Source of the DNA: Mucilaginibacter aquaedulcis
GTDB lineage: Bacteria > Bacteroidota > Bacteroidia > Sphingobacteriales > Sphingobacteriaceae
Reading direction: 5' to 3'
NCBI RefSeq assembly: GCF_030409325.1
Contig: NZ_JAUFPR010000003.1
Coordinates: 650,505 to 714,504 of the forward strand
Length of the DNA stretch: 64,000 nucleotides
Position numbers and translations under genes: made by a program. The notes under the pieces were generated by a model. That model made no database searches, was not told the origin of the DNA, and saw only the letters and a program-made list of their open reading frames with translations. Of this stretch, positions 40,234 to 49,754 are shown in pieces (position 1 is the stretch's first letter; every line of letters begins with the position of its first letter).

Positions 40234-42795
40234 ATGATATCCTTTTCACCAGTTCAATTCGAAACGTTGAAATCACGTGTACTCGCAAATGCTAATATCA
40301 GAAGCATTACACCGGGCGATTGTAAGGCGCTTGCATTGCAGATCTATGTTAAAACTAAACTAACCGTTAGTGAAACCACTTTAAAACGGGTATATGGATT
40401 TGCTTACAGCAAATTCAAGCCTTCTTTGTTTACTATTAATGTAATGGCTAAATATTGCGGATTTGAAGGATGGGATAGCTTTTGCGAACAGGAAAGCCTT
40501 CCCGCCGAAAAATCACAAAATGAGCATATTGACTGGAGAACACTAAGTTATAATGCGGCAAAAATTACACAATTTACGCTGCAGGCCTTAAAAAACCGTT
40601 CAGGTATTCCCTTTAATCAAACCATTCGTCGAAAGTTTATCAATGATCATTTTGAGGAATTTTTAAGAGGCGACTATACTGCTACCGTGTTTGCCGCCCC
40701 CTCAGGCTATGGAAAAACAATTGGTCTTTGCCACTGGATAGACGAGAAATTAGACTCGGATAGTAACGACATCATCCTATTTTTCAGCAGCAGCGCCTTA
40801 ATGAATGTTTTTTTAAGCGGCCGTGATCTTAACGACTGGTTACTGGCCCTGCTTGGATATTCGCATGAAGAAGATATTGAAGCACTGTTTGATATCAGTA
40901 AACGAAACGGTGGTAAGTTTTACCTCATTATTGATGGCTTTGATGAACATATGTTTAAGAATGACCAGTTTGAACTCGTTCTGACACAGTTGATGGATAT
41001 TTTTTCCTTTTATCAATCACACGAGTGGTTTAAACTTGTTTTAACCATGCGCTCGGCCAATTGGATAAACAATAAGCATAATATGGAGTTTGGTTTAAAA
41101 AACTGGTACACCGGCTTTATTACAGACCATGACCTTACTACCAATGTACCCTTATTTAATATTCAGGAAATTAGGGATCTGTGCCGTACCATAAACCCCG
41201 GCATTCAGAACTTTATAGCCATTGATGTTGCCAATAATTTTAATCATCCGCTATATTTTCAATTTTATTATAAACAGCATAAAAATAACTTTTCGCTTAA
41301 TAATATTGATAACATATCTATATATGAGCTTATTTCAATATTTATACTGAACAAGGTTTACCTGGGACATTATGCTACCGAAAAGGTACTCCTGCTTAAA
41401 GGCCTGGTTGATGAAATGGACTTTAAGGCTAATTTATATGAGCTTGATAAGTTTAAATGTAATGATAAGCTGAAGCAGTACAGCCAGGCTTATTATGAAT
41501 TGTTAAGCATAGGCTTTTTGCGTGAGGTAAATACAAGCAATAATTTTCAATTTAAAACATTGGTTCAATTTGGTAACAACAGTTTCCTGCAATTTACTAT
41601 TGCCAAAAAACTATTGATAGAAAACAACCAGCGGTTTGATCCTAACCTGATCAAAATAATCAATAACACCTTTAATCAAAGTGAGCATAAGCTGCCTGTT
41701 TTAAAATGGTGTGTAATGCACGCCGTTAAAAACGGACAACAGGAAAGCTTTGAACTTTTAGCGCAAGCCAGCCTTGACTCCAAGGAAAAATCAGAGCTCA
41801 TCTTCTTTTTAGGTGACCTGCTTCAAAGGGTTGGGTTGGGCTCTGCTGATTCGGAGGCTACAGCAAATTTTTTTAAACAGGATTGCAGCGATGGGCTATT
41901 CTACTATTTCTTTGGTTTGGAGTTTATACATGCCGACTATAAGAGAGCCCTGCAAACATTACTAAGGTTTGAACTTTCCAATCATAAAAAAATACTTACC
42001 TACACTGCATTGGCAACTATAGCCATACTCCAATTGGATATTAAACAACTGGAAGATAACTTAACAAAGCTGAAAGGCTTTCAACAGCACGATTTTGAGC
42101 AGTTTAGCATAAACCCACTGCATTGCCTTAATTCTATTTATCAGTACCTTAAATATGGTATTGTAAGGAAAGATTTTTTTGCAGAAATAACCAGATTTTA
42201 TTTTAACCCACCAAAGCAGCGGGAAGGTGCATACGATAAAAAAGCTAATGATCTTATTTACCTGCTGGCAGCCTATGCCACATTCATATGCAACAAGCCC
42301 CTTAAAACGTTAAGGTATATCAACGCTCTCAATAAAATTAACACCGAATCGTCATTTGCATATGGCTTCTTTTTGAAAATGGCACAAGCCGATAAATATT
42401 TTTTACTGGAAGAAAGAAGCAAATTACTGGATGTAACCGAACCCATTTCAGCCTCTTACAAAAAAGATGAACATCTGTTCACCTCTTTTATGAAATCGTT
42501 GTTTTATGGGCTTAAAATAAAGAATGCTATTATAAATACCGATTACTCTTCCATTATCGGACATTTAAATTGCGTGAATCAGATTTCTGATGAAACCGGA
42601 AACAGATTTCCTAAACTGTTCATCTATTTAACAATTTTAAATAATGAACAATTAATGAATGTGGATCCTCAGTTATACAAACATGTATCCTATAACCTTA
42701 CCAAACTATTACGTGAGTGCGGTTTGGATCCTGATGTTTTTGTGACGCAGATAAAAACTGATGTCATGGCAGTAAAAGTTAGAATAAACCATTAA
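40234..42795 (+). CDS. STAND-type NTPase (NACHT-like) with N-terminal Bacteroidota-specific domain
   Basis: An 853-residue cytosolic protein. Residues 1-85 form a helical domain containing KLTVSETTLKRVYGFA and INVMAKYCGFEGWDSF, an arrangement common at the N-terminus of Bacteroidota STAND and response proteins and possibly a DNA- or protein-binding fold. Residues about 130-440 are a P-loop NTPase: Walker A APSGYGKT (155-162), Walker B FYLIIDGFDE (229-238). Residues about 480-853 are alpha-helical repeat-like sequence, probably the sensor. STAND proteins act as switchable regulators (MalT-like) or as immune sensors. No nuclease, protease or other effector domain is visible, so regulation of the divergent adhesin operon is at least as likely as defence. 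Its tail is 15 bases from the convergent PQQ gene. Confidence 0.82.
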   Translation: MISFSPVQFETLKSRVLANANIRSITPGDCKALALQIYVKTKLTVSETTLKRVYGFAYSKFKPSLFTINVMAKYCGFEGWDSFCEQESLPAEKSQNEHIDWRTLSYNAAKITQFTLQALKNRSGIPFNQTIRRKFINDHFEEFLRGDYTATVFAAPSGYGKTIGLCHWIDEKLDSDSNDIILFFSSSALMNVFLSGRDLNDWLLALLGYSHEEDIEALFDISKRNGGKFYLIIDGFDEHMFKNDQFELVLTQLMDIFSFYQSHEWFKLVLTMRSANWINNKHNMEFGLKNWYTGFITDHDLTTNVPLFNIQEIRDLCRTINPGIQNFIAIDVANNFNHPLYFQFYYKQHKNNFSLNNIDNISIYELISIFILNKVYLGHYATEKVLLLKGLVDEMDFKANLYELDKFKCNDKLKQYSQAYYELLSIGFLREVNTSNNFQFKTLVQFGNNSFLQFTIAKKLLIENNQRFDPNLIKIINNTFNQSEHKLPVLKWCVMHAVKNGQQESFELLAQASLDSKEKSELIFFLGDLLQRVGLGSADSEATANFFKQDCSDGLFYYFFGLEFIHADYKRALQTLLRFELSNHKKILTYTALATIAILQLDIKQLEDNLTKLKGFQQHDFEQFSINPLHCLNSIYQYLKYGIVRKDFFAEITRFYFNPPKQREGAYDKKANDLIYLLAAYATFICNKPLKTLRYINALNKINTESSFAYGFFLKMAQADKYFLLEERSKLLDVTEPISASYKKDEHLFTSFMKSLFYGLKIKNAIINTDYSSIIGHLNCVNQISDETGNRFPKLFIYLTILNNEQLMNVDPQLYKHVSYNLTKLLRECGLDPDVFVTQIKTDVMAVKVRINH

Positions 42796-42810
42796 CCTAT
42801 TAAACATCTA

Positions 42811-44562
42811 TTATTTGCCAGCCGTAAGGCTGGCTCTTACCTTTTTCACTTCCGAAGCCGTAACCAGGCTGCTGTTATTGCCAAAGTTGTTACGGATATA
42901 GGTTAAAATCTGGGCAATTTGGTCGTCTTTCAGGAAACTATGTTTAGGCATCACACTATTATAAGGCCTGTTTTTTACTTTGATCGGGCCCTCAAGTCCA
43001 TTCAGTAACACTCTTATTGCCAAATCTTTTTCCATAAACTTGCCGCCAGTAACCCATTCAGAACCGGCCAACGGCGGAAAAAGATTACCATCACCCTTAC
43101 CATTTTTTTGATGACAGTTGGCGCAATAGTTATTATATAACTGAGCTCCGCCGGTTAACATAGCGCTTGCCATATTATTACGCATTACATCAGGAAGTTT
43201 AAACCCGGGCAGCTTTTTCCGTTGTTCCATTTTAGCCAGTTGCGCTGTGTTAAATTTGGTTATATCACCCTGGTAAAATATTCGCCATACCCTGCCCTTT
43301 TCTGTTTCACTTACATATAATGAACCATCGGGGCCCATTGATACCCCCATGGGCCGGTAAAGCGCATCGCTTACGCTAACCACAGTGTTACGACCAGTAA
43401 AGCCATCAGCAAAAATCTCCCACTCCCCTGTTGGCTTGCCATTTTTAAACGGCACAAAGCAAACAAAAAAGCCCGCCTGTGGATAGGGTGAACGGTTGGT
43501 GGAGCCATGAAAAGCAATAAAGGCGCCATTCTTGTATCGCTCCGGAAACTGGTTACCTGTATAAAATAGCAGATCGTTAGGTGCCCAGTGTGCCTGGAAA
43601 GCCATAACGGGCTTGGCATATTGAGTAGTGTTCCCCGTCTTTTTTCCATCACCTCCATATTCGGGATTTAACACGAGCTTCTTTTTAAAAGGATCATAAT
43701 AATAATATGGCCAGCCGGCATCCATACCTTGCTTTACTTTTAAAAACTCTTCTGCAGGTAAAACAGCACTTTGCCAGGGGCTAAATAATTTGGGGAATTG
43801 CAGGCGCAGATCGTCGCGCCCGTGCGCTACAACGTATAAACAACTATCGGCAGTGCTCCAGTCCATCGCAACTACACTCCGCAATCCCGTTGCATATCGT
43901 ATACCATCTTTTTGAAGCTGGTTGTGCTTAGCTTCATCAAAGCGCCAAATGCCACCATATTCTTTTAACAGCGGGCAGCCCTTTATCCCCATGGAACCTG
44001 GCACCCTGTTTTGTAACTGGCATGCATTTGATGGCGCCCCAAAGGCCACAAACATGTGCCCCCTGTTATCAAAGGCAATAGGCTTTGCATCATGCTCATG
44101 CGGCGCGTTCTTATCATGCATGATCAGTTCCATTGGGCCATCAGGAACCAATGTTTTGGGGTTTAGTTTGATGCGATAAACGTTAACCTCCGAACTGAAA
44201 TATAAATATCCCTTATGCACGCGCATGCTTGTACCGTATGAGCCCTTATCCTCATAATTGCCAAACTTTTTAATAATGTCGGCTTTGCCGTCATGGTTAG
44301 TATCCCGTAAAACAACATTCCCCCCTATTGAATCCGGGAATCGCAGCTTTACAAAAACATCTCCATTGGTATTAACCGCCAAATGGCGGGCCCGGCCCTC
44401 CAGGCTATCCACCACAACCACGGCTTTAAAATTATCAGGCAGGTACAATCCTCCATTATTTTTGCCCGCAACAGGCAACTTGTGCTGCATGGGTGCTATG
44501 GTGAAACTGAAAATAAAGAATGCGGAAACGGCTGCTAAAAATATAGGGGTGTATTTTTTCAT
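42811..44562 (-). CDS. PQQ-type sugar dehydrogenase-like beta-propeller with C-terminal cytochrome c
   Basis: A 583-residue exported protein with a signal/anchor peptide at residues 6-22. The propeller domain (about 40-440) has the glucose/sorbosone-dehydrogenase-like pattern: GNVVLRDTNHDGKADIIKKF, then RPMGVSMGPDGSLYVSE. A cytochrome c domain follows (about 465-570) with the haem motif Cys480-AN-Cys483-His484 and the likely axial Met538 in SVMPKH. It probably oxidises a sugar or related alcohol in the periplasm and passes electrons to its own haem. The PQQ requirement and substrate are inferred from family only; no pqq biosynthesis genes are in the window. A hairpin (42817-42834) overlaps its last codons. 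Confidence 0.87.
   Translation of the reverse strand: MKKYTPIFLAAVSAFFIFSFTIAPMQHKLPVAGKNNGGLYLPDNFKAVVVVDSLEGRARHLAVNTNGDVFVKLRFPDSIGGNVVLRDTNHDGKADIIKKFGNYEDKGSYGTSMRVHKGYLYFSSEVNVYRIKLNPKTLVPDGPMELIMHDKNAPHEHDAKPIAFDNRGHMFVAFGAPSNACQLQNRVPGSMGIKGCPLLKEYGGIWRFDEAKHNQLQKDGIRYATGLRSVVAMDWSTADSCLYVVAHGRDDLRLQFPKLFSPWQSAVLPAEEFLKVKQGMDAGWPYYYYDPFKKKLVLNPEYGGDGKKTGNTTQYAKPVMAFQAHWAPNDLLFYTGNQFPERYKNGAFIAFHGSTNRSPYPQAGFFVCFVPFKNGKPTGEWEIFADGFTGRNTVVSVSDALYRPMGVSMGPDGSLYVSETEKGRVWRIFYQGDITKFNTAQLAKMEQRKKLPGFKLPDVMRNNMASAMLTGGAQLYNNYCANCHQKNGKGDGNLFPPLAGSEWVTGGKFMEKDLAIRVLLNGLEGPIKVKNRPYNSVMPKHSFLKDDQIAQILTYIRNNFGNNSSLVTASEVKKVRASLTAGK
42817..42834 (+). terminator. Hairpin in the convergent STAND / PQQ junction
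   Basis: GCCAGCC-gtaa-GGCTGGC, a perfect 7-bp GC-rich stem 22 bases past the STAND stop codon and inside the final codons of the opposite gene. Followed by a mixed pyrimidine stretch rather than a clean T-run, so termination is only possible. Confidence 0.4.
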
Positions 44563-44688
44563 TGAAGATTTGAAGAACTTAACTTTATTTAAACAACCGA
44601 CATATCAGCTATAAAGGATTTTACGCCGGAAATGTTTAAATGCGGTTAAGTTTTTACTTGAATTGATCAAACCCGGCCATTTGAACCT

Positions 44689-45405
44689 CTATAATTTTCC
44701 CTTAACCCCGTTTTTACTCTTGAAGTCCTGATAGCTATTTTTAATATAGTTGATAAGGTCATAATCATTCATACTATTGAGTTGCTGTATAGTAGGATTA
44801 TAATCTGTTCTGAAATCATCAATTTCATTAGCTTTAATAGGAACAATTTGTTTGATAAGCGAATCGTTAAAGCGCTTGTTAATTTCATTAGCCATTAACT
44901 CCCGCCTGGCAAAGCGATTAAACCGGCGGGCATCCTTTACTTCGCTCTTAAAATTCTCATAAATAAAAGTCATAGGTTTTAGAAACAAGTAATAGTAATG
45001 AGGTGTGCCTGTATAAAAAACGCTCTTTTTACGATAGCCCAGCTGGGTTTCCCTTATTTCCTGAAGTAACGTATTTCCTTTCACCACTACTTCGGCCAGT
45101 TCAATAAGGGGTTGGAGATATATTATTTTATCCGATAAATCAGTTACCACAAATTCAGTAGATAAATAATTAGGATCGGTAAATTGCAGTGTATCACCGG
45201 GTATGGCGGCTATACTGAAAACCCCTATTGTGTTTGATCGTACTTTAATGCCGCTGTGTTTATTTATTACACTTACGCTCCCCAGCCTCATAGCGCTGGC
45301 ATTTTTAAGCACCAGCCCTTGCTGCACATGAGGCTGCTGGGCCGAGGCCACAACAACAATAGCAATGCAGATAATATAGGTCAATATAGCAGGCTTAAGT
45401 TTCAT
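44689..45405 (-). CDS. Carboxypeptidase-regulatory-domain-like exported protein
   Basis: A 238-residue protein with a signal peptide (MKLKPAILTY ... VVASAQQ). The ATG at 45405 is chosen because the signal begins there; the longer ORF adds 16 residues. Residues about 25-105 form a CarboxypepD_reg-like beta-sandwich (LVLKNASAMRLGSVSVINKHSG, read in parts, then GDTLQFTDPNYLSTEFVV). It ends in LIELAEVVVKGN, a segment usually seen before the plug of TonB-dependent receptors. The remainder is helical and charged, with no barrel. It may be a truncated or specialised derivative of SusC-type N-terminal regions. Function unknown. 126 bp separate it from the PQQ gene downstream. Confidence 0.72.
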   Translation of the reverse strand: MKLKPAILTYIICIAIVVVASAQQPHVQQGLVLKNASAMRLGSVSVINKHSGIKVRSNTIGVFSIAAIPGDTLQFTDPNYLSTEFVVTDLSDKIIYLQPLIELAEVVVKGNTLLQEIRETQLGYRKKSVFYTGTPHYYYLFLKPMTFIYENFKSEVKDARRFNRFARRELMANEINKRFNDSLIKQIVPIKANEIDDFRTDYNPTIQQLNSMNDYDLINYIKNSYQDFKSKNGVKGKL

Positions 45406-45548
45406 TGCTAATAAAGCTAACGTAACTATTTGGCTATTAGTAAATTTTAACATTTTTTAACTCCGATATGATTACCCGCTTATTTACCTCATTTTGGTGA
45501 TAGCGTAAATAAATATGCTATCTTATCTTCGCAAAAAAATTTATCAAA

Positions 45549-46868
45549 ATGCCTTCATCAGCTTCAGCAAAAAACAAATTAGGTTTATGGACAAGCAGCT
45601 CCTTAGTGGTAGGCAATATGATTGGCGCGGGGGTATTCTTAATGCCCGCGGCCATGGCCTCCTTTGGTAGTATAGGTTTGTTGGGCTGGGTATTTTCGAC
45701 CATAGGTTCATTTTTCCTGGCCAAAGTTTTCAGTAACCTGAGCAAATTGCTGCCCCATGCCACTGGTGGGCCTTACGCCTATACACGCACAGGCCTCGGC
45801 GATTTTGCCGGGTTCCTGGTTGCCTGGGGGTATTACCTGGCTGTTTCATGTGCCAATGCTGCTATAACTATTTCCTTTGTAAGTGCATTGAGCACCTTTT
45901 TTCCGGTACTTGCATCAAGTGCCATTGCTGCTGTAGCCACTGGCTTGTGTACCATTTGGCTGCTTACCTATATTAATACCCGTGGTGTAGTTGCCGGTGG
46001 TAAAGTGCAACTGATTACTACCATTTTAAAAATAACACCGCTTGTATTGGTGGCCATTGGCGGTTTGTTTTTTATTAAGGCCAAAAATTTCAGTCCGTTT
46101 AATGGCAGCGGTACATCATTGTACAGCGCATTGGCCGCAACGGCAACCATGACCATGTTTGCGTTTATTGGTATTGAAAGTGCAACCGTACCATCGGGCA
46201 GCGTAGCTAATCCCGAAAAAACTATTCCGCGTGCTACTTTATTGGGTTTATTGATCGCTACGCTGGTTTATATATTAAGCAGTGTTAGTGTTATGGGTAT
46301 TATCGCGCCAGCAGCTTTGCAGCGCTCAGTTACGCCCTTTGCCGATGCCGCGGTTGTGATTTATGGCAGCAACGCCCGCTACTGGGTAAGTGCAGGTATT
46401 GCCATTGCAGCCTTTGGCTCCCTCAACGGCTGGACGCTACTACAGGGTCAGATGCCCTTTGCCATTGCCAACGATAAACTATTTCCGGCAGCCTTTGCGC
46501 GTCAAAATAAGAAGGGTGTGCCTTATGTAGGTATTTTAGTGAGCAGCGTAATGGTATCAATTTTCATGAGCATGAACTACACCAAGGGCTTGGTTGAGCA
46601 GTTTAAGTTTTTACTGCTACTTTCCCTGCTCTCCATACTGATCCCTTACCTGCTTTCGGCAGCCGCATATTTGATCATCAGGGTAAAGCAAAAGCAGGTT
46701 AGTGATTTAAGCGGAGCAATAACTTTGGCTATCCTGGCTTTTGGCTATGCCTTGTGGACAATTGCCGGCACAGGTAAAGAGGCTGTTTATTACGGTTTTT
46801 TATTATTGATGGGTGGTATACCTTTTTATGTGTGGCTGGCTTATAAAAGGAATAGTGATGCGGAGTAA
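45549..46868 (+). CDS. APC-family amino acid permease
   Basis: A 439-residue inner-membrane transporter with about 12 hydrophobic helices. The first helix carries the APC substrate-site motif GNMIGAGVFLMPAAMASFG (about 23-41). The sixth-helix region reads TMFAFIGIESATVPSGSVANP, the typical F-AF-G-E---P-E pattern. It is most like antiporter-type members (AdiC/ArcD/YjeM). Substrate unassigned. Stand-alone on the plus strand, divergent from the small exported protein. Confidence 0.9.
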   Translation: MPSSASAKNKLGLWTSSSLVVGNMIGAGVFLMPAAMASFGSIGLLGWVFSTIGSFFLAKVFSNLSKLLPHATGGPYAYTRTGLGDFAGFLVAWGYYLAVSCANAAITISFVSALSTFFPVLASSAIAAVATGLCTIWLLTYINTRGVVAGGKVQLITTILKITPLVLVAIGGLFFIKAKNFSPFNGSGTSLYSALAATATMTMFAFIGIESATVPSGSVANPEKTIPRATLLGLLIATLVYILSSVSVMGIIAPAALQRSVTPFADAAVVIYGSNARYWVSAGIAIAAFGSLNGWTLLQGQMPFAIANDKLFPAAFARQNKKGVPYVGILVSSVMVSIFMSMNYTKGLVEQFKFLLLLSLLSILIPYLLSAAAYLIIRVKQKQVSDLSGAITLAILAFGYALWTIAGTGKEAVYYGFLLLMGGIPFYVWLAYKRNSDAE

Positions 46869-47040
46869 TTAGCAGTTTTCGGTGGGCAGTTTGCAGTAAC
46901 TAACTACAACCACATATAAAAGAGTCGTTGCGAGGTAGTAAGCAAAGGCCCCGTCTAAACTGCGAAGTATTCATGAACACAATTTTAAAATAAGCAATTG
47001 TGATTAATCTCCCCAAAAAGGGCAGACTTTAAAATATTTT

Positions 47041-47076
47041 AAAGCCCTCTCTTTTGGAGAGGGTTGGGTGAGGCTT
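47041..47076. repeat. CCCTCTC/GAGAGGG interspersed repeat
   Basis: Seven-base stem CCCTCTC (47045-47051) / GAGAGGG (47057-47063) with TTGGGTGAGGC following. Closely matches 6052-6090 in the nuo operon. Confidence 0.65.
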
Positions 47077-47161
47077 TTTCTGCGAATCACGAAGCAAAGT
47101 CTTTCTCTAAAATCTATCAAAAAGGTGAGTATTAAAAAAACCTTAACCCACCTAAAGCAAA

Positions 47162-47195
47162 AAACCTGCGAAGTTTTAAAAAACTTCGCAGGTTT
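47162..47195 (-). terminator. Palindromic terminator of the GH92 gene (GAAGTTTT family)
   Basis: Perfect 16-bp arms (47162-47177 and 47180-47195, AAACCTGCGAAGTTTT) around AA. It begins 29 bases beyond the GH92 stop codon on the minus strand. It shares the CGAAGTTTT/AAAACTTCG core with 16125-16157, so it is both a likely terminator and a member of a repeat family. Confidence 0.7.
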
Positions 47196-47223
47196 AATTT
47201 TGCACGTTGGCAGCTATCGAATT

Positions 47224-49500
47224 TTATTTCTCGTTCGACATTGAATAAGGCACATCGGCAGCTTTGGTACCGCGTACTTTATTTGGCGTGGCCGACATAT
47301 CAAAGTTCAGTTCGGCACCATTCAATAATGCTTTATGACTTAACCAGTTGAAATCATAGGCTTTACCATCAACATTTAGCGCGTTAACATATTTATTATC
47401 AGCACTGTTTTTAGGTGCATTAATGGTGATCTTTTTACCATTTTCCAGATTAACTGTCAGTTTTTTAAATAGTGGTGCTCCTAATACATACTGATCGCTG
47501 GCTGGGGTTACCGGGTAAAAGCCCATTGCCGAGAACACATACCAGGCAGATGTTTGGCCGTTATCCTCGTCACCGCAGTAACCATCAGGTACCGCTTTAT
47601 ATAGCTTGTTCATGGTTTCACGTGCCCAGTATTGTGTTTTCCATGGCTCGCCTGCATAGTTGTACAGGTATATCATGTGCTGTATTGGCTGGTTACCATG
47701 AGCGTACTGACCCATACCGGCTATCTGCATTTCGCGGATCTCGTGAATGGTTACACCGTAATAGCTATCATCAAATACAGGTGGCATGGTAAATACCGAA
47801 TCAAGCTTGGCTGCAAATTGAGGTTTGCCACCAACCAGGTTTATTAAACCTTGTATATCGTGGAAAACGCTCCAGCTGTAGTGCCAGCTGTTACCTTCGG
47901 TAAAGGCATCACCCCATTTAAACGGATTGAATGGTGTTTCAAACGAGCCGTCTTTATTTTTACCACGCATTAACTTGGTTGATGGATCAAACAGGTTACG
48001 GTAGTTCTGGCTGCGTTTTTTATAAATATCAATTTCTGATGCTGGTTTGCCTAAGGCTTTACCTAACTGGTAAATTGCAAAATCGTCATAGGCATACTCT
48101 AAGGTACGGGCAGCATTTTCGTTGATCTTAACATCATAAGGTACATAACCCAGTGTGTTGTAATAATTTACACCTCTGCGGCCTGTAGCGTTAGGGCCTT
48201 CGTTGTTGGCACCATGTTTAAGAGCTTGGTACAATGATTCAATATCGTAACCGCGTAAACCTTTTAAGTAAGCTTCGGCCACTACCGATGCTGAGTTGTT
48301 GCCTATCATACAATCGGCATAACCCGGGCTTGACCACTCCGGTAACCAGCCACCTTCTTTATATGAATTTACCAGGCCTTGCTGCATCTCTTTGTTCATT
48401 GACGGATAAACCAGGTTCAGGAACGGATAGAGTGCCCTGAATGTATCCCAGAAACCAGTACCCGCAAAGTAGTAACCTTGCTCCACCTTGCCGTTAATAG
48501 GGCTGTAGTGTACAGTTTGTCCTTTAGCATCAACCTCATATAATTTATTAGGGAAGAAAAGCATTCGGTACAAGCTTGAATAAAAAGTGCGGGTTTGGTC
48601 AATAGTACCGCCCTCAACGGTTAAATGGCTCAGCGTTTTATTCCAGGTTGCTTTTGCTTTTTGCTCGGTAGCATCAAAGCTATCATTAGCCAGCTCGCGT
48701 TTTAAGTTAAGTTCGGCCTGCTCCGTGCTGATAAATGATGAAGCCACACGTAAGTGAACCTGCTCGCCTTTTTTAGTTTTAAAGGTAAGCACAGCGCCAG
48801 CATGGTCGCCGGTGTACTCTAATGATCCGTCTTTTTGCCAATCGTGCCAGGTAGATGCTAATTCGAAAGGTTTATCTACATAAATAACAAAGTAGTTTTT
48901 GAAGTTAGCAGGCACCGCGCCGCTGTTGCGGGTGCTGTAACCGATGATCTTTTTCTCGCCGGGTATAATTTTAACATACGAGCCTTTATTAAACGCATCA
49001 ATTATGATGTGCGAGCTGTCACTTTTAGGGAATGTGAACCGGAAATTAGCGGCGCGTTCTGTCGGGGTGATCTCTGTAGTTACATCATAATCGGCCAGGT
49101 AAACGCTATAGTAGTACGGCTTTGCTATCTCTGCTTTGTGCGAGAACCAGCTGGCGCGTTTTGCCTCATCTAATTTTAACGAGCCTGTTTCCGGGAATAT
49201 GGAAAACATACCATAATCATTCATCCATGGCGATGGCTGGTGTGTTTGTTTAAATCCTACTATTTTATCTGAACTGTAAGTGTATTGCCAGCCATTACCC
49301 ATTTTACCGGTTTGCGGCGTCCAGAAGTTCATACCCCATGGCAGGGCTACAGCCGGGTAAGTATTACCGTTTGAAAGGGCCGGTTTTGAGTCGGTACCCA
49401 TCAGCGGATTAATGTAATCAACAGGATTCGTGGTACTGCCAACCTGAGCCGACGACATCAGGGGCAGAAAGGCAAATGCCAGGAGAAATATTTTTTTCAT
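47224..49500 (-). CDS. GH92 alpha-1,2-mannosidase, exported
   Basis: A 758-residue exported glycoside hydrolase with a signal peptide (MKKIFLLAFA ... MSSAQ). The N-terminal beta-sandwich begins with VDYINPLMGTDSKPALSNGNTYPAVALPWGM. The (alpha/alpha)6 catalytic domain carries the GH92 hallmarks GNQPIQHMIYLYNYAGEPW and GYCGDEDNGQTSAWYVFSAMGFYPV, each read in parts. The acidic residues in GDEDNGQ are part of the calcium/catalytic site. GH92 enzymes trim alpha-mannosides, often from N-glycans or yeast mannan. No SusC/SusD pair adjoins it. A separate unassigned exported enzyme lies upstream in the same direction across a 254-bp gap with a terminator-like hairpin, so they may be independent units. 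Confidence 0.94.
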   Translation of the reverse strand: MKKIFLLAFAFLPLMSSAQVGSTTNPVDYINPLMGTDSKPALSNGNTYPAVALPWGMNFWTPQTGKMGNGWQYTYSSDKIVGFKQTHQPSPWMNDYGMFSIFPETGSLKLDEAKRASWFSHKAEIAKPYYYSVYLADYDVTTEITPTERAANFRFTFPKSDSSHIIIDAFNKGSYVKIIPGEKKIIGYSTRNSGAVPANFKNYFVIYVDKPFELASTWHDWQKDGSLEYTGDHAGAVLTFKTKKGEQVHLRVASSFISTEQAELNLKRELANDSFDATEQKAKATWNKTLSHLTVEGGTIDQTRTFYSSLYRMLFFPNKLYEVDAKGQTVHYSPINGKVEQGYYFAGTGFWDTFRALYPFLNLVYPSMNKEMQQGLVNSYKEGGWLPEWSSPGYADCMIGNNSASVVAEAYLKGLRGYDIESLYQALKHGANNEGPNATGRRGVNYYNTLGYVPYDVKINENAARTLEYAYDDFAIYQLGKALGKPASEIDIYKKRSQNYRNLFDPSTKLMRGKNKDGSFETPFNPFKWGDAFTEGNSWHYSWSVFHDIQGLINLVGGKPQFAAKLDSVFTMPPVFDDSYYGVTIHEIREMQIAGMGQYAHGNQPIQHMIYLYNYAGEPWKTQYWARETMNKLYKAVPDGYCGDEDNGQTSAWYVFSAMGFYPVTPASDQYVLGAPLFKKLTVNLENGKKITINAPKNSADNKYVNALNVDGKAYDFNWLSHKALLNGAELNFDMSATPNKVRGTKAADVPYSMSNEK

Positions 49501-49695
49501 TACAACTTATTAAACTACTTTTCGGGGTTTGGTAAAACGATTAAGCAGCCTGCAATATACAGGCTGAAAATCATATTTATATCAGTATTTTCAAATAATA
49601 AAAATTACCTGTTAAGGTAACGTAAACGTTTGGAAATATGATGAAATTTAAATCATAAATTAACCATTCCCAAGCTGAGTCAATACCTTCAAATA

Positions 49696-49730
49696 ACGCG
49701 GGGAAGAGCAAAATTTACCCCTCCCCGCGT
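49696..49730 (-). terminator. Possible terminator of the 49755-51935 gene
   Basis: Nine-base GC-rich arms ACGCGGGGA (49696-49704) and TCCCCGCGT (49722-49730) with a 17-base loop, 24 bases beyond the stop codon. The run following on the minus strand is only mildly U-rich. Confidence 0.55.
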
Positions 49731-49754
49731 ATTATGATTCTTTATCTATCGGGT

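Larger units (their letters stand above)
46869..47223. other. Repeat-rich intergenic region
   Basis: 355 bp with no gene. It contains a fragment of the GTCATTGCGAGG repeat (near 46925) and an AAATT-rich CACAATT/AATTGTG pair (46978-47002). An 18-bp palindrome CTTTAAAATATTTTAAAG (47027-47044) runs into a CCCTCTC/GAGAGGG repeat (47045-47076), and a palindromic terminator for the GH92 gene follows (47162-47195). At least three repeat families seen elsewhere in the window meet here. Confidence 0.65.

Noticed and set aside
40234..42795. Calling the STAND gene an established anti-phage system
   Set aside because: No effector domain and no neighbouring defence genes are visible; the divergent adhesin suggests regulation equally well.
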